Source of the DNA: Mobiluncus curtisii subsp. curtisii ATCC 35241
GTDB lineage: Bacteria; Actinomycetota; Actinomycetes; Actinomycetales; Actinomycetaceae
Assembly: GCF_000146285.1 (NCBI RefSeq)
Contig: NZ_GL385912.1
Location: 1,061,444-1,125,443 of the forward strand
Reading direction: 5' to 3'
Length of the DNA: 64,000 bases
Positions 7,756-16,658 of this stretch are shown here, in pieces. The notes under the pieces were generated by a model. That model ran no database searches. It saw only the letters and a program-made list of their open reading frames with translations, and was not told the origin of the DNA. The position numbers and the translations under genes were made by a program. How positions within the stretch are numbered: position 1 is the stretch's first letter; the number at the start of each line of letters is the position of its first letter.

Positions 7756-10278
7756 TCACGCTCCGACCATATCCAGACGAGAGTTCATCTCGAGTTCCGC
7801 GTTGAAATCTTCGATTTCGTCGAAGAACGTCGGGTCGGCAGCGCGAACCGCCTGTTCGACGTCCAGCAGCTCGGTGACCCGGTCCTTCAACACCGCAGAA
7901 CCCAGCAAGCCGTGATCTTCGATGTTGGAGTGCTTGCGCTTGTCATCCGCAACGATGTCCAGAATCTCGCGAACCACCATAGCCACAGAACGCTCGCCCC
8001 GGCGATACACCACGACCTGCAAGTCCTTCGGCTCTTCGTAGTCCATGACCCCGAGCAGGCGATCCAGACGGACGATAGGCAGAATCTGACCCCGGTATTG
8101 GATAACCTCGCGACCACCCACGCGCTCCACTGCCTCGACGCTGATGTGCTCCAAACGGGTAACGGCAGCCAGCGGAATCGCCACGCGGCGACCATCGCCA
8201 ATCCCGACCACCAAAGCCTGACCGGTCATCTCGGAGCTGCGAGCCTGCGCGGCTTCCGCATCCATCTGCGCCTTTTGCGCCGCCTGAGTAGTCGCGCCAG
8301 TCAGGGACTTGCGCGCCACCGCGCCAATATCCAGAATCAACGCGACGCGACCATCGCCCAGCAGGGTCGCGCCCGCGTACAGACCGATGGACTTGAGCTT
8401 CGAAGACAGCGGCTTGACCACGATTTCTTCGTTGTTGATGACCTTGTCGACCACCAAGCCGAACCGCTGATCATCGTTTTGCAGCACGGCAATCACGCCG
8501 TTGGCTTCGGAACCGCGGTCGCTGGCTTCCTCGGGGTGCAGCACGTGGCTCAAGCGAATCAGCGGGAGCAACATGCCACGCAGGCGGTACACCGGCGAGG
8601 CGTTGACATACTCCATGGAAGTTTCCTTGCGGGACGAATCCAGCACGACCAACTCGAGCAGGGACACCTGCGGGATGGCGTAAAGCTCACCGTGGGACTC
8701 AACCGTCAAAGAAGGCTGAATCGCCAAAGTCAGCGGGATGCGCATCCGCCACGTCGAGCCCTTGCCCAACTCGGATTCCACATCGACCGTACCGCCAATA
8801 GCCTCGACGGAAGTCTTGACCACGTCGGTGCCGACCCCACGACCGGAGATGTTCGAAACTTTCTTTGCAGTCGAGAATCCCGGCAGGAACAGCAGGTTAA
8901 AGATTTCCTTGTCGCTCATTTCGCCGAGCTGCTGCTGGGTGACCAGACCCTTGTCCAGAGCCTTGTTTGCCACCACAACCGGATCGATACCCGCACCGTC
9001 GTCGATAATGTCAACTACAACCTGACCACCGGCGTGGTAAGCCTTCAGGGTGACGGTACCCTTCGGGTCTTTACCAGCAGCCTTGCGCGCCTCGGGCGAT
9101 TCCACCCCGTGGTCGACCGCGTTACGCACCATGTGCGTCAGCGGGTCCTTGATGGCTTCCAGCAGGGACCGATCCAGTTCGGTGTCCCCGCCAATCATGA
9201 CCAGCTGCACGTTCTTTTCAGTCTGCTTCGCCAAGTCACGCACCACGCGCGGCATCTTGGACCAGAGGTGCTCAATGGGCTGCATCCGGGTCTTCATAAT
9301 GCCCTCTTGCAGCTCGGTGGCAACGATAGACAAACGCTGGGATGACTGCACCAGGTTCATGTCGGTCATCGAATCGGTCAGGCGCACGATTTGGTTACGC
9401 ACCAACACCAACTCGGACACTTCGCGCATCAACACGTCCAGCAGGTCGACATCCACGCGGATGGAAGAGTCCGCGGCGGAACGGGACGAACCGTGTTCTG
9501 CCGGTTTCGCATCGTCCTTCTTGGCGGCGCGCAGCGAGGACTTCGGAGCTGCCGGTGCCGGGGGCTCCGGCTTTGCAGCCGGGGCAGCCTGAGCTGCCGG
9601 GGCAGCGGTCTCGGCAGGCGCCGGGGCAGCAGCTTCAGCAGCGCCATCACCCAAGTTTACGTTGCCGTTTTCGTCAGCAACGTTTGTCAAGAACGGGACT
9701 TCCACCGGCGCATCCGCAGCCGGGGCAGCTGGCGCGGACGCCAAGTCCTCGCCCAAGTTTACGTTGCCGTTCTCATCAGCAACATTAGTCAAGAATGGGA
9801 CTTCCACCGGCGCATCCGCAGCCGGGGCAGCAGCCTCAGCCGGAGCCGGTTCGCCTGCCATACCATCGGCAGCCGGTAGCGGCGCACTCGACGTCTTGCC
9901 TTGAATAGCTTCAATCTGAGCGATAACGGATTCAATATCCACGTCGCCCTCTTGACCGGTTTCTTCCACCGAACCCATAATGTTGCGGATGCGGTCTACC
10001 ATCAGCAGCAGCACGTCAGCGGTCTCTTGATCCATCTCACGTACGCCGTCGCGCAGCTCGGAAAGCAAGTTCTCACCGCGGTGGGCTAACTTTTCAAGCC
10101 GGTTGAACGCCAGGAATCCTGACGTGCCTTTAATCGTGTGAATAGTCCGGAAAATTGAAGACAGGAGTTCTTTTGAACCAGGTTCGGATTCCAAAGACAC
10201 CATGTCTTGCTCGAGTTGATCGAGGTTCTCATAGGACTCGACCAGGAATTCGCGGACAATTTCATCCATTTCGCCCAT
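7756..10278 (-). CDS. cheA: chemotaxis histidine kinase CheA with two CheW modules
   Basis: This protein of about 840 residues starts at the ATG at 10278, which follows a GGGAGG site. Domains: an N-terminal HPt domain with phospho-acceptor His47 (RTIHTIKGTSGF); an Ala/Pro/Glu-rich linker of about 135 residues with a 26-residue direct repeat (151-176 and 185-210) where CheY/CheB-binding P2 would normally lie; the dimerisation helix (DVDLLDVLMREVSELVLVRN); the ATPase with N-box HMVRNAVDHG and G-boxes DDGAGID and GRGVGTDVV; one CheW domain; then, after an Ala/Gln-rich spacer, a second CheW-like domain from about 690 to the end. Canonical CheA is about 650 residues with one such domain. It phosphorylates CheY and CheB. 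Confidence 0.95.
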   Translation of the reverse strand: MGEMDEIVREFLVESYENLDQLEQDMVSLESEPGSKELLSSIFRTIHTIKGTSGFLAFNRLEKLAHRGENLLSELRDGVREMDQETADVLLLMVDRIRNIMGSVEETGQEGDVDIESVIAQIEAIQGKTSSAPLPAADGMAGEPAPAEAAAPAADAPVEVPFLTNVADENGNVNLGEDLASAPAAPAADAPVEVPFLTNVADENGNVNLGDGAAEAAAPAPAETAAPAAQAAPAAKPEPPAPAAPKSSLRAAKKDDAKPAEHGSSRSAADSSIRVDVDLLDVLMREVSELVLVRNQIVRLTDSMTDMNLVQSSQRLSIVATELQEGIMKTRMQPIEHLWSKMPRVVRDLAKQTEKNVQLVMIGGDTELDRSLLEAIKDPLTHMVRNAVDHGVESPEARKAAGKDPKGTVTLKAYHAGGQVVVDIIDDGAGIDPVVVANKALDKGLVTQQQLGEMSDKEIFNLLFLPGFSTAKKVSNISGRGVGTDVVKTSVEAIGGTVDVESELGKGSTWRMRIPLTLAIQPSLTVESHGELYAIPQVSLLELVVLDSSRKETSMEYVNASPVYRLRGMLLPLIRLSHVLHPEEASDRGSEANGVIAVLQNDDQRFGLVVDKVINNEEIVVKPLSSKLKSIGLYAGATLLGDGRVALILDIGAVARKSLTGATTQAAQKAQMDAEAAQARSSEMTGQALVVGIGDGRRVAIPLAAVTRLEHISVEAVERVGGREVIQYRGQILPIVRLDRLLGVMDYEEPKDLQVVVYRRGERSVAMVVREILDIVADDKRKHSNIEDHGLLGSAVLKDRVTELLDVEQAVRAADPTFFDEIEDFNAELEMNSRLDMVGA
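9649..9828 (-). repeat. in-frame direct repeat in the CheA linker
   Basis: Two 78-base units (9649-9726 and 9751-9828) encode the identical 26-residue segment beginning APAADAPVEVPFLTNV. The DNA copies differ at about five positions, all synonymous, so the duplication is old enough to diverge but the peptide is conserved. Confidence 0.85.
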
Positions 10279-10463
10279 AAAGCGACCTCCCAAATAAGTG
10301 GCGCCTGCGGCACCGTCTACGCACCAGTTTCGCGCATTTAAATGAGTTATTTAGCAAATTCAGCAAATTTTCAGCGATATTTCTCTATTTCTAGAGCGCT
10401 TTTGGACGATTTGCCCAGCTTTGGGGGGAATTTTCTCACGACCGGACAAACAACCCACAACGA

Positions 10464-10880
10464 TTATTTCGTCACCGGCGGGTGCGGTTTCGGAATCGGT
10501 TTGGCAGCGGGGGACTTTTGCTGTGATGCGACCGACGCCGGGGTGACTCGAGCCGAGGTGACTGTGGAGACTTGTGACGAAGCCGAAGCGGCGCCTGTGA
10601 GTGCCGCCGAACTCCGCATCAGTCGGCGCAAATCCAGAGGCTGCCCAGACTTGGGCTTAATAGATTGCAAGGACTGCAAGGCTGCAGCGGCTTCGGTACC
10701 CGACATCGCTGCCTGGTTTTCTTCAGAAACAGCCTGGACCAGTTCTGCCCGGTTGACCGGAACGGAACGGGGGGCATCCACACCCAAACGCACCGAATCA
10801 CGGTGGACTTCCACCACGGTAACTACGATGCCGTCACCGATGACAATCTTTTCGCCTACACGCCTTGATAAAACCAACAC
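10464..10880 (-). CDS. csrA: carbon storage regulator CsrA with long C-terminal extension
   Basis: Residues 1-58 are canonical CsrA: MLVLSRRVGEKIVIGDG, then VRLGVDAPRSVPVNRAE with the RNA-binding Arg in VNR. The remaining roughly 80 residues are Ser/Ala/Gln- then Lys/Pro-rich and end in a basic, proline-rich tail; usual CsrA is 60-80 residues in total. CsrA dimers bind GGA motifs near ribosome-binding sites, classically of flagellin mRNA, and are antagonised by FliW, whose gene lies at 43871-44323. It sits directly upstream of cheA. The extension may be a regulatory or protein-binding tail (inference). Confidence 0.9.
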   Translation of the reverse strand: MLVLSRRVGEKIVIGDGIVVTVVEVHRDSVRLGVDAPRSVPVNRAELVQAVSEENQAAMSGTEAAAALQSLQSIKPKSGQPLDLRRLMRSSAALTGAASASSQVSTVTSARVTPASVASQQKSPAAKPIPKPHPPVTK

Positions 10881-11203
10881 GGAACTACTCTACATGAGAC
10901 AACCCCGTAAGCTCACTCTTTTACCCGCGAAAGGGCTCCCGGGAAAACCGCCGCAACGCCCTGGTGAGGAAGTCCCTATACCCAGCCTGCCTTGCACGAA
11001 TCACCGATTTCACGGGGCGATGTGCCGACCTGCCAAAACCAAAATCGCCCTAACCTGCAAGTTTGAAAAAACTCAGGGCAGCGAGCCCGCGACTTACCCG
11101 CTGAAATCGGTCGTTCGTGCAACCCGCTCCAAAAATCCAGGGAACCTCACGCCCAAACAGAGCCAAAATTCGAGGTAAAGACACCGGTTTATTGGCGTGG
11201 AAA
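10881..11203. other. non-coding gap between the flhF-like gene and csrA
   Basis: This 323-base stretch has no convincing gene on either strand. It holds the structured inverted repeat at 10992-11122 described separately. The csrA promoter or leader should lie here, but I cannot place a -10/-35 pair with confidence. Confidence 0.6.
10992..11122. repeat. 131-base element with 21-bp imperfect inverted repeats upstream of csrA
   Basis: The arms at 10992-11012 and 11102-11122 match at 19 of 21 positions (TTGCACGAAN2ACCGATTTCA and complement). Between them GGGCGAT (11015-11021) can pair with ATCGCCC (11044-11050). On the minus strand this would form a long, branched hairpin in the csrA leader or an independent small RNA. 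A small non-autonomous mobile element is the alternative, although no target duplication is visible. Confidence 0.6.
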
Positions 11204-12613
11204 TCAGTGTGCGCCGGCGAAAATGTCTTCCAGCAGCATCTTCCAGGCTTCTCCGCGCGCGGGAACCCCGTCCAACATGCCGATGGGAATGCCTACTTCA
11301 AACAGGGCGCCGGGATGGTCAGATTCCCAAATGCGCTGAACCGCCAGGGCATCGGGACGTATCGCGTCAGGCAGACCGCGAATCCAACTCTCGATTTTAT
11401 CCGCAGGATTGCGCGCGTCGACTACCGCCCAGGTTTGATCTACGTAAATAACCGAGATGAGCTTCGCCATGGTGCGTCGATGCGCTTCAATGAGCGAATC
11501 TGCCAAAGCCAACACACAGGTCTGTCCCGGATGTTCCTCCATCAAGGACTTCAGCTCTTCACCAGAGCGCGCCCGCAACGCTTCGCCAGGAAGGGTCGTC
11601 TTTGGTCCGCCCAGTACGCAATAGGCATCTTGTCCCAGCCGACCTGCCAAACGTTGCGCGGTTTCTACAATCGACAGGGAAATCGGGGAGGAACCCACCA
11701 CCACAATCGTGGAACCAGGCTTTTCCAGCAGCGGCACCGGTTCGGGCAGCGCTGCGACCACATCATTCAACGCCATTTCGCTGGTGTCGACAGTGCCGTT
11801 AGCGACGGCTTCCGCCAACTTTTCTCCACCGGGGACCCCGGCGAACAACTCCGCGGGGAATCCCAGTTCACTCAGCGCTGCTGCTGGCAGTTTCGGACCG
11901 GGAGCAACACGCGGAGTGGAGGTGATGATACGTCCCGCCGTAGCGCCCGGCGCTGCCGCCCCCTGGAGGCGCGCATCAAAAGCCCCGCTGGCAGGTCGTG
12001 TCAGGGACCCGATTGCACCGGTTACGGCGGAAGCTTCACCCGCCACAGCCGGGATGCCCGATTCTGGCTTTGTATCGTTGATGAGAGCTGCCGCATCCCC
12101 AATTCCCATTTGTGCCATTTGGGCTTCCAGCTGGGCTTGGGCAGCTTCGGTGTTGGAGCTGAGCTGGGAACGAGCTTCGTCAAGCAGGTGTTCCAGTCCG
12201 GGGTCTTTCTTGGTGGGGGAAATCGCGCCGTCGTCGCCTCGCGCAGTCTTAGCGGCGGGGGGCGCGACGGTATCGCCAGGTTCACGAGTGCCGGGGGGAG
12301 CCTGTTTCTTTTGTCCCCAGCCAGCCTCATCAGCTTGTTCCGAAAGAGTCTTGTGGATGGGCTTAGGTTTAGTGCTCGCGGCAGCAGCGGCAGCAGCAGG
12401 GGTGCCGGTAGCGTTGCGGAAGCTCTGGGGCGGTTCACCGACCCCCTCGACTTCCACCAGGACTTCATAATGTTCCTTGGCGAACATCCCGGCCAGACCG
12501 CCCTTACGGACTTTTTCCGCTTTGAGCACGGTGACCCGTCGACCCATGCGTTTCACTTGGCCGATGAGGACGTCAAGGCGATCGCCTTCAACCAGATATC
12601 GCGTGGCTGCCAC
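11204..12613 (-). CDS. FlhF-like protein lacking the GTPase P-loop
   Basis: This 469-residue protein occupies the usual FlhF position after flhA. The N-terminus (RYLVEGDRLDVLIGQVKRMG, then KVRKGGLAGMFAKEHYEV) matches the FlhF B-domain. A low-complexity, charged and Ala/Pro-rich middle follows. The C-terminal region begins with STIVVVGSSPISLSIVETA (301-319), which occupies the P-loop position but lacks the GxxxxGKT/S lysine, so GTP binding is doubtful. FlhF normally governs flagellar number and placement with the SRP-type GTPase fold. The GTG start overlaps the flhA end by 26 bases. Homology is inferred from position and the N-terminal motif. Confidence 0.6.
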   Translation of the reverse strand: MAATRYLVEGDRLDVLIGQVKRMGRRVTVLKAEKVRKGGLAGMFAKEHYEVLVEVEGVGEPPQSFRNATGTPAAAAAAASTKPKPIHKTLSEQADEAGWGQKKQAPPGTREPGDTVAPPAAKTARGDDGAISPTKKDPGLEHLLDEARSQLSSNTEAAQAQLEAQMAQMGIGDAAALINDTKPESGIPAVAGEASAVTGAIGSLTRPASGAFDARLQGAAAPGATAGRIITSTPRVAPGPKLPAAALSELGFPAELFAGVPGGEKLAEAVANGTVDTSEMALNDVVAALPEPVPLLEKPGSTIVVVGSSPISLSIVETAQRLAGRLGQDAYCVLGGPKTTLPGEALRARSGEELKSLMEEHPGQTCVLALADSLIEAHRRTMAKLISVIYVDQTWAVVDARNPADKIESWIRGLPDAIRPDALAVQRIWESDHPGALFEVGIPIGMLDGVPARGEAWKMLLEDIFAGAH

Positions 12614-14681
12614 TTATCGTTCCCATCGTCTCGATCATTACTTTTGCGCCCGACACCTCGGTGTATGACAGCACCGGCAAGCGCGCTATACCAAGGTTAA
12701 CAAGTTTTCGCAGCGCTGGGCGTAAGACAGGCGCGCAAACTAAAACAACAGAAAATCCGGTTTGCTCTGCCTGCTCGGTCACTTCACGGGTCTGGTTCAG
12801 GAAATTCTCCATCCGGTCCGGATCTAGAGCCAGCTGCGAGCCATCATCGCCGGGACGCACGCTCTCCAACAGAGACTGCTCAAAAATCGGATCCAAAGTA
12901 ATCACCCGCAGCACCCCGTCCATCACATATTTTGCGACAATCGAGGGACCCAGCTCCGCCCGAGCTGCTTCAATCAGCTGCTCCGGCTCGGTGGTTTGTT
13001 TGCCCTTGACAGACAGCGCCTCAAAAATGCGGGGCAGGTCCAGGATGGGGACCTGTTCTTCCAGCAGACCCTGGAGCACCACTTGGACTTCACCCAGAGA
13101 CAGCATCGCCGGAATTAGTTCCTCTACCGCGCTCGGGTTCGTCTGGCGCACCCCATCGACCAGAATTCGCACGTCTTCACGAGACAGGAGTCGCGCCGCG
13201 TTCTCGCTGACCAGCGCCCCCAGGTGAGTAATCAGCACGGAGACTCGATCCACCACGGTGGCTCCTCCCAGCTCCGCGTTGTAGCGCAGCTCCACGGGAA
13301 TCCATTTACCGGTCAAACCGAACACGGGTTCGTTGGTAACGTCACCAGGGAGGTCATCCAGCATGTCGCCCAGTGCCAGAACTTTTCCGGGTGGGGCGAT
13401 GCCGCGACCGACTTCCACCCCGGACATGCGAATGACGTAGGTGGATACCGGCAGGTCTACGGAATCACGAGTCCGCACCGGGGGCAGGACAAAGCCCGAC
13501 TCGAGTGCCACTTTGCGGCGCAGACCGCGCACTCGTGCCAGCAGGTCAGTGTCGGTGTTCGCGCCCACCAGGTCGATGAGGTCGGGAGCGAGGAGGATTT
13601 CAAGAGCCGGAACCCGCATCTGTTCAATGAGCTGTTCGGGGGTTTCGCCGGCAGGCTTGGAGTCGTCCTCCTCGACTATGATTTCCTCTTCGGCTTCGAC
13701 TTGCTTAAGTTTCGCCATCGCACGCCACCCGGCATACAGCAGCAAGGCGCCGATGATAAAGAACGGGGCTTTTGGCATCGCCGGAATAATTCCCATCAGA
13801 ACGCACGCCACCCCGGCGATGAACAGCGCGGCAAAGGACTGGGTCAGCTGACGGGAAAAGTCTCCGCCGATACCGCCCTCGGGAGAGTCCTTGGAACGAG
13901 TGACGATGACGCCAGTCGCCAGGCTCATCAGCAGGGAGGGAATCTGGGAGACCAGACCGTCACCGACCGTCAGCTGAGAATATGTCGAGATTGAATCACC
14001 GACCGGCATCCCCTCGACAACCATGCCGATGATGAACCCGGCGATGAGGTTGACGATAGTAATGACAATACCCGCGATAGCGTCGCCTTTGACGAACTTG
14101 GAACCACCGTCCATAGCGCCATAGAAGTCAGCTTCGGAGGCGATTTCAGCGCGCCGGGCACGAGCGGTTTCTTCATCAATGAGTCCGGAGTTCAAGTCGG
14201 CGTCGATAGCCATCTGTTTACCGGGCATAGCGTCCAAAGTGAAACGCGCCCCCACTTCCGCGACACGCCCCGCGCCGTTGGTAATGACCACAAAGTTGAT
14301 GATGACCAGGATGACGAACACCACCATGCCGACGACGAAGTTACCGCCGACCACGAAAGTCCCAAACGCTTCAATGACCTTGCCAGCTTTCCCGGAGCCT
14401 CCCCCGGATCCGGGCGTCAAAATCAGTCGGGTCGAAGCGATATTCAAACTCAGTCGGAACAGGGTCAGCACCAAAACCAAGGTCGGAAACACCGAAAAAT
14501 TCAACGGCTTGGACACGAACATGGTGGTGAGCAGGGAAATCATGGACAACATGATGGACATGGTGAGGAAAAGGTCCATCATCCACGGCTGCAGGGGGAA
14601 AACGAGCAACATAACGATGCCGACAATCCCCACGGGGACTATCAGCCTCGAAATTGTGGCGGCATCAATCTTGCCCTTCAC
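12588..14681 (-). CDS. flhA: flagellar type III export protein FlhA
   Basis: This 697-residue protein is the normal length. About eight N-terminal membrane segments (residues 10-320) include the FHIPEP-family stretch (GRVAEVGARFTLDAMPGKQMAIDADLN, residues about 130-155). The C-terminal cytoplasmic domain binds chaperone-substrate complexes. It forms the nonameric core of the export gate. The start is GTG at 14681 with a GGAG site. A sigma-28-like promoter lies 55-80 bases upstream, and flhB ends just beyond it. Confidence 0.96.
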   Translation of the reverse strand: MKGKIDAATISRLIVPVGIVGIVMLLVFPLQPWMMDLFLTMSIMLSMISLLTTMFVSKPLNFSVFPTLVLVLTLFRLSLNIASTRLILTPGSGGGSGKAGKVIEAFGTFVVGGNFVVGMVVFVILVIINFVVITNGAGRVAEVGARFTLDAMPGKQMAIDADLNSGLIDEETARARRAEIASEADFYGAMDGGSKFVKGDAIAGIVITIVNLIAGFIIGMVVEGMPVGDSISTYSQLTVGDGLVSQIPSLLMSLATGVIVTRSKDSPEGGIGGDFSRQLTQSFAALFIAGVACVLMGIIPAMPKAPFFIIGALLLYAGWRAMAKLKQVEAEEEIIVEEDDSKPAGETPEQLIEQMRVPALEILLAPDLIDLVGANTDTDLLARVRGLRRKVALESGFVLPPVRTRDSVDLPVSTYVIRMSGVEVGRGIAPPGKVLALGDMLDDLPGDVTNEPVFGLTGKWIPVELRYNAELGGATVVDRVSVLITHLGALVSENAARLLSREDVRILVDGVRQTNPSAVEELIPAMLSLGEVQVVLQGLLEEQVPILDLPRIFEALSVKGKQTTEPEQLIEAARAELGPSIVAKYVMDGVLRVITLDPIFEQSLLESVRPGDDGSQLALDPDRMENFLNQTREVTEQAEQTGFSVVLVCAPVLRPALRKLVNLGIARLPVLSYTEVSGAKVMIETMGTISGSHAISG

Positions 14682-14735
14682 GTGCCGGTCTCCTCACCGC
14701 CAGGGACTCCATTCCTGCTATATCTTACCGTCCGA

Positions 14736-14762
14736 ACATCGGCAAACGGGTCTTTTACATTA
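14736..14762 (-). promoter_or_regulatory. candidate sigma-28 (FliA/WhiG-type) promoter upstream of flhA
   Basis: Read on the minus strand, TAATGTAA is followed by 11 bases and GCCGATGT. The enteric sigma-28 consensus is TAAAGTTT-N11-GCCGATAA, so matches are 5/8 and 6/8 with exact spacing. It is correctly oriented for flhA, 55 bases from its start. A FliA-type sigma factor is encoded at 38728-40029. Confidence 0.5.
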
Positions 14763-14798
14763 GATTTTCCTACTTTTTTAGGGATACGACACACTTTG

Positions 14799-15902
14799 TC
14801 AGGACTCCCTCGCAAACATGTAAGACGGCATCTTGTGAACTCCCCCACGCGTCCCGCGCTTTTTCAAAATCAACACGAACGCCAGGACCTGAGCGACCGC
14901 GGTATAAAGTTCCTCCGGAATCGCCGCCCCGACCTCGACCGTAGAGTACAGGGTACGCGCCAACGAAACATCCTCTACCTGGGGAATCTTCGAGTCTTGG
15001 GCGACTTCACGAATCCGCGCTGCCACGTGATCCACACCCTTCGCCAAGACTTTCGGGGCGCCCTGTCCCGCTTCGTATTTCAGGGCGACCGCGTAGTGGG
15101 TCGGGTTCACTACCACTACGTCTGCATTGGCGGCGTCGGCAATCATCCGGTTGCGGCTCATGGCGATGGCACGAGAGCGGCGCTGGGACTTAATCATCGG
15201 GTCGCCTTCGTCCTGTTTGTATTCCTCCTTGATTTCCTGTTTGGACATCTTGGTCTGTTTCTGGTTCTTTTTAAAGATAAACAGTGCGTCCAAGACGGAC
15301 ACTACGATGCCGGCAATGACCGAAGCCCAGATGAGCAGCCACATCTTGCCTTGACCGTAGGCAATCAGATTCCACAAGGAGATATGCCCCGCTGCCCCCA
15401 TCACCTCGGTGACCCCGGAAATCACCACGTACAGCACGACACCCACCGCAACGGTCTTGAGCAGTGCTTTTAACCCGTTCCACAACGCCTGGACGCCAAC
15501 CACTTTCTTGATGCCTTTGACCAAGTTCAGGTTCTGCAATTTAGGTTTTAAGTGTTTGGCAGAGGGGAACACCCCTCTGCCCTGGATGATGTTTACCATC
15601 ACCGCAATCAGCAAAATCGCCAGCATAAACGGCAGCAGCGTCCACACAATCGTTCCCAGGGAACTGCCCAGGTATCCAACCAGTTCGGACTGGGAGGGGA
15701 TTTTTGTGAAAGTGACCGCGGTAATCGTCTGGCGGCGCGCATTTTGAAACGCCGTGTCTATCAGGGACGGGAGCAGGGCTGCCCCGGCTGCCAGGGAAAT
15801 CCAGCCGGTCAGATCCTGAGATTTTTGGAGGCCACCTTCTTCACGAACTTTCTTTAGTTTTCGCGGAGTGGCCTTTTCAGTCTTTTCGCCGGAATCGCTC
15901 AC
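14799..15902 (-). CDS. flhB: flagellar export switch protein FlhB
   Basis: This 367-residue protein starts SGEKTEKATPRKLKKVREEG, the family signature. It has four membrane segments (residues about 30-215) and the autocleavage motif VVNPTHYAVAL near 265. FlhB switches export from rod/hook to filament substrates together with FliK. It overlaps fliR by four bases. Confidence 0.96.
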   Translation of the reverse strand: MSDSGEKTEKATPRKLKKVREEGGLQKSQDLTGWISLAAGAALLPSLIDTAFQNARRQTITAVTFTKIPSQSELVGYLGSSLGTIVWTLLPFMLAILLIAVMVNIIQGRGVFPSAKHLKPKLQNLNLVKGIKKVVGVQALWNGLKALLKTVAVGVVLYVVISGVTEVMGAAGHISLWNLIAYGQGKMWLLIWASVIAGIVVSVLDALFIFKKNQKQTKMSKQEIKEEYKQDEGDPMIKSQRRSRAIAMSRNRMIADAANADVVVVNPTHYAVALKYEAGQGAPKVLAKGVDHVAARIREVAQDSKIPQVEDVSLARTLYSTVEVGAAIPEELYTAVAQVLAFVLILKKRGTRGGVHKMPSYMFARES

Positions 15903-16645
15903 TGGAACACCCCCTGGAAACTCACCATGACTTTATCCATCAGTTTGTCCACGACCTGTGGAATCACCACCATAATCAGCGGCGCGGTGAACGCGGTCAT
16001 CATAATCTTCAGCGGGAAGCCCAGCGTAAAGGCGTTCATCGCCGGCGCCACCTTGGTCAACAAACCCAGGCCCATGTCGGTGAGGAACAGTACCAGCAGC
16101 AGCGGTCCGGCGATTTCGATGGATGCCACCATCAGTTCTCCGAAACGAAATACCAGGCGGTCAGCGTAGTTACCCATGTCAAAGGCAGCACCTATCGGCA
16201 TGGCATTAAATGACCGTGCCAGCCCCAATATCAGCAGCTGGTAGCCGTTGGTGGCAAAGAGCATCGCCATTGCCGACAGCTCATAGACCCGCCCAAAAGT
16301 CGCCTGGTTCGTCATGGTGAGCGGGTCGAAAGCTTGTGCCATAGCGAAACCGCCTTCAAAGTCAATCAGCGAACCTGCCATCTGGAGCGTCGCGACGATA
16401 ATGCGCACCATTACTGCCATCGCGAAACCAATCAGGGCTTGAATCAGCAGCTCAAACAGGAACACGTCCGATCGGTCTACGGGTCCGATGCGTCCCATGC
16501 AGGCAAACCCAAGTGCTGCGCCCAGCATCGCTTTGATACGTCCGGAAATGGCGCGGTTATTGAAGGGGGGACAGAAAGCCAAAAAGACCGTAGCGCGCAC
16601 GCTAGCCAGAGCGAACGCGGTGAATAAAGCGAGATTGACGGTCAC
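15899..16645 (-). CDS. fliR: flagellar export gate protein FliR
   Basis: This 248-residue polytopic membrane protein opens with LALFTAFALASVRATVFLAFCPPF and contains GSLIDFEGGFAMAQAFDP near 110, both FliR traits. It assembles with FliP and FliQ into the helical export gate. It lies 13 bases after fliQ and is coupled to flhB. Confidence 0.94.
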   Translation of the reverse strand: MTVNLALFTAFALASVRATVFLAFCPPFNNRAISGRIKAMLGAALGFACMGRIGPVDRSDVFLFELLIQALIGFAMAVMVRIIVATLQMAGSLIDFEGGFAMAQAFDPLTMTNQATFGRVYELSAMAMLFATNGYQLLILGLARSFNAMPIGAAFDMGNYADRLVFRFGELMVASIEIAGPLLLVLFLTDMGLGLLTKVAPAMNAFTLGFPLKIMMTAFTAPLIMVVIPQVVDKLMDKVMVSFQGVFQ

Positions 16646-16658
16646 GGCGCACCTCGCC

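Noticed and set aside
7567..9345. Long open frame (592 codons) on the plus strand
   Set aside because: It is the antisense shadow of cheA; the opposite strand has full domain matches and the translation here is Arg/His/Gln-rich noise.
10342..11178. 278-codon plus-strand open frame
   Set aside because: Covers csrA in reverse plus non-coding sequence; no ribosome-binding site and no domain.
11117..12700. 527-codon plus-strand open frame
   Set aside because: Antisense of the flhF-like gene and the end of flhA, with no recognisable domains and very high Arg/Gly/Ser content.
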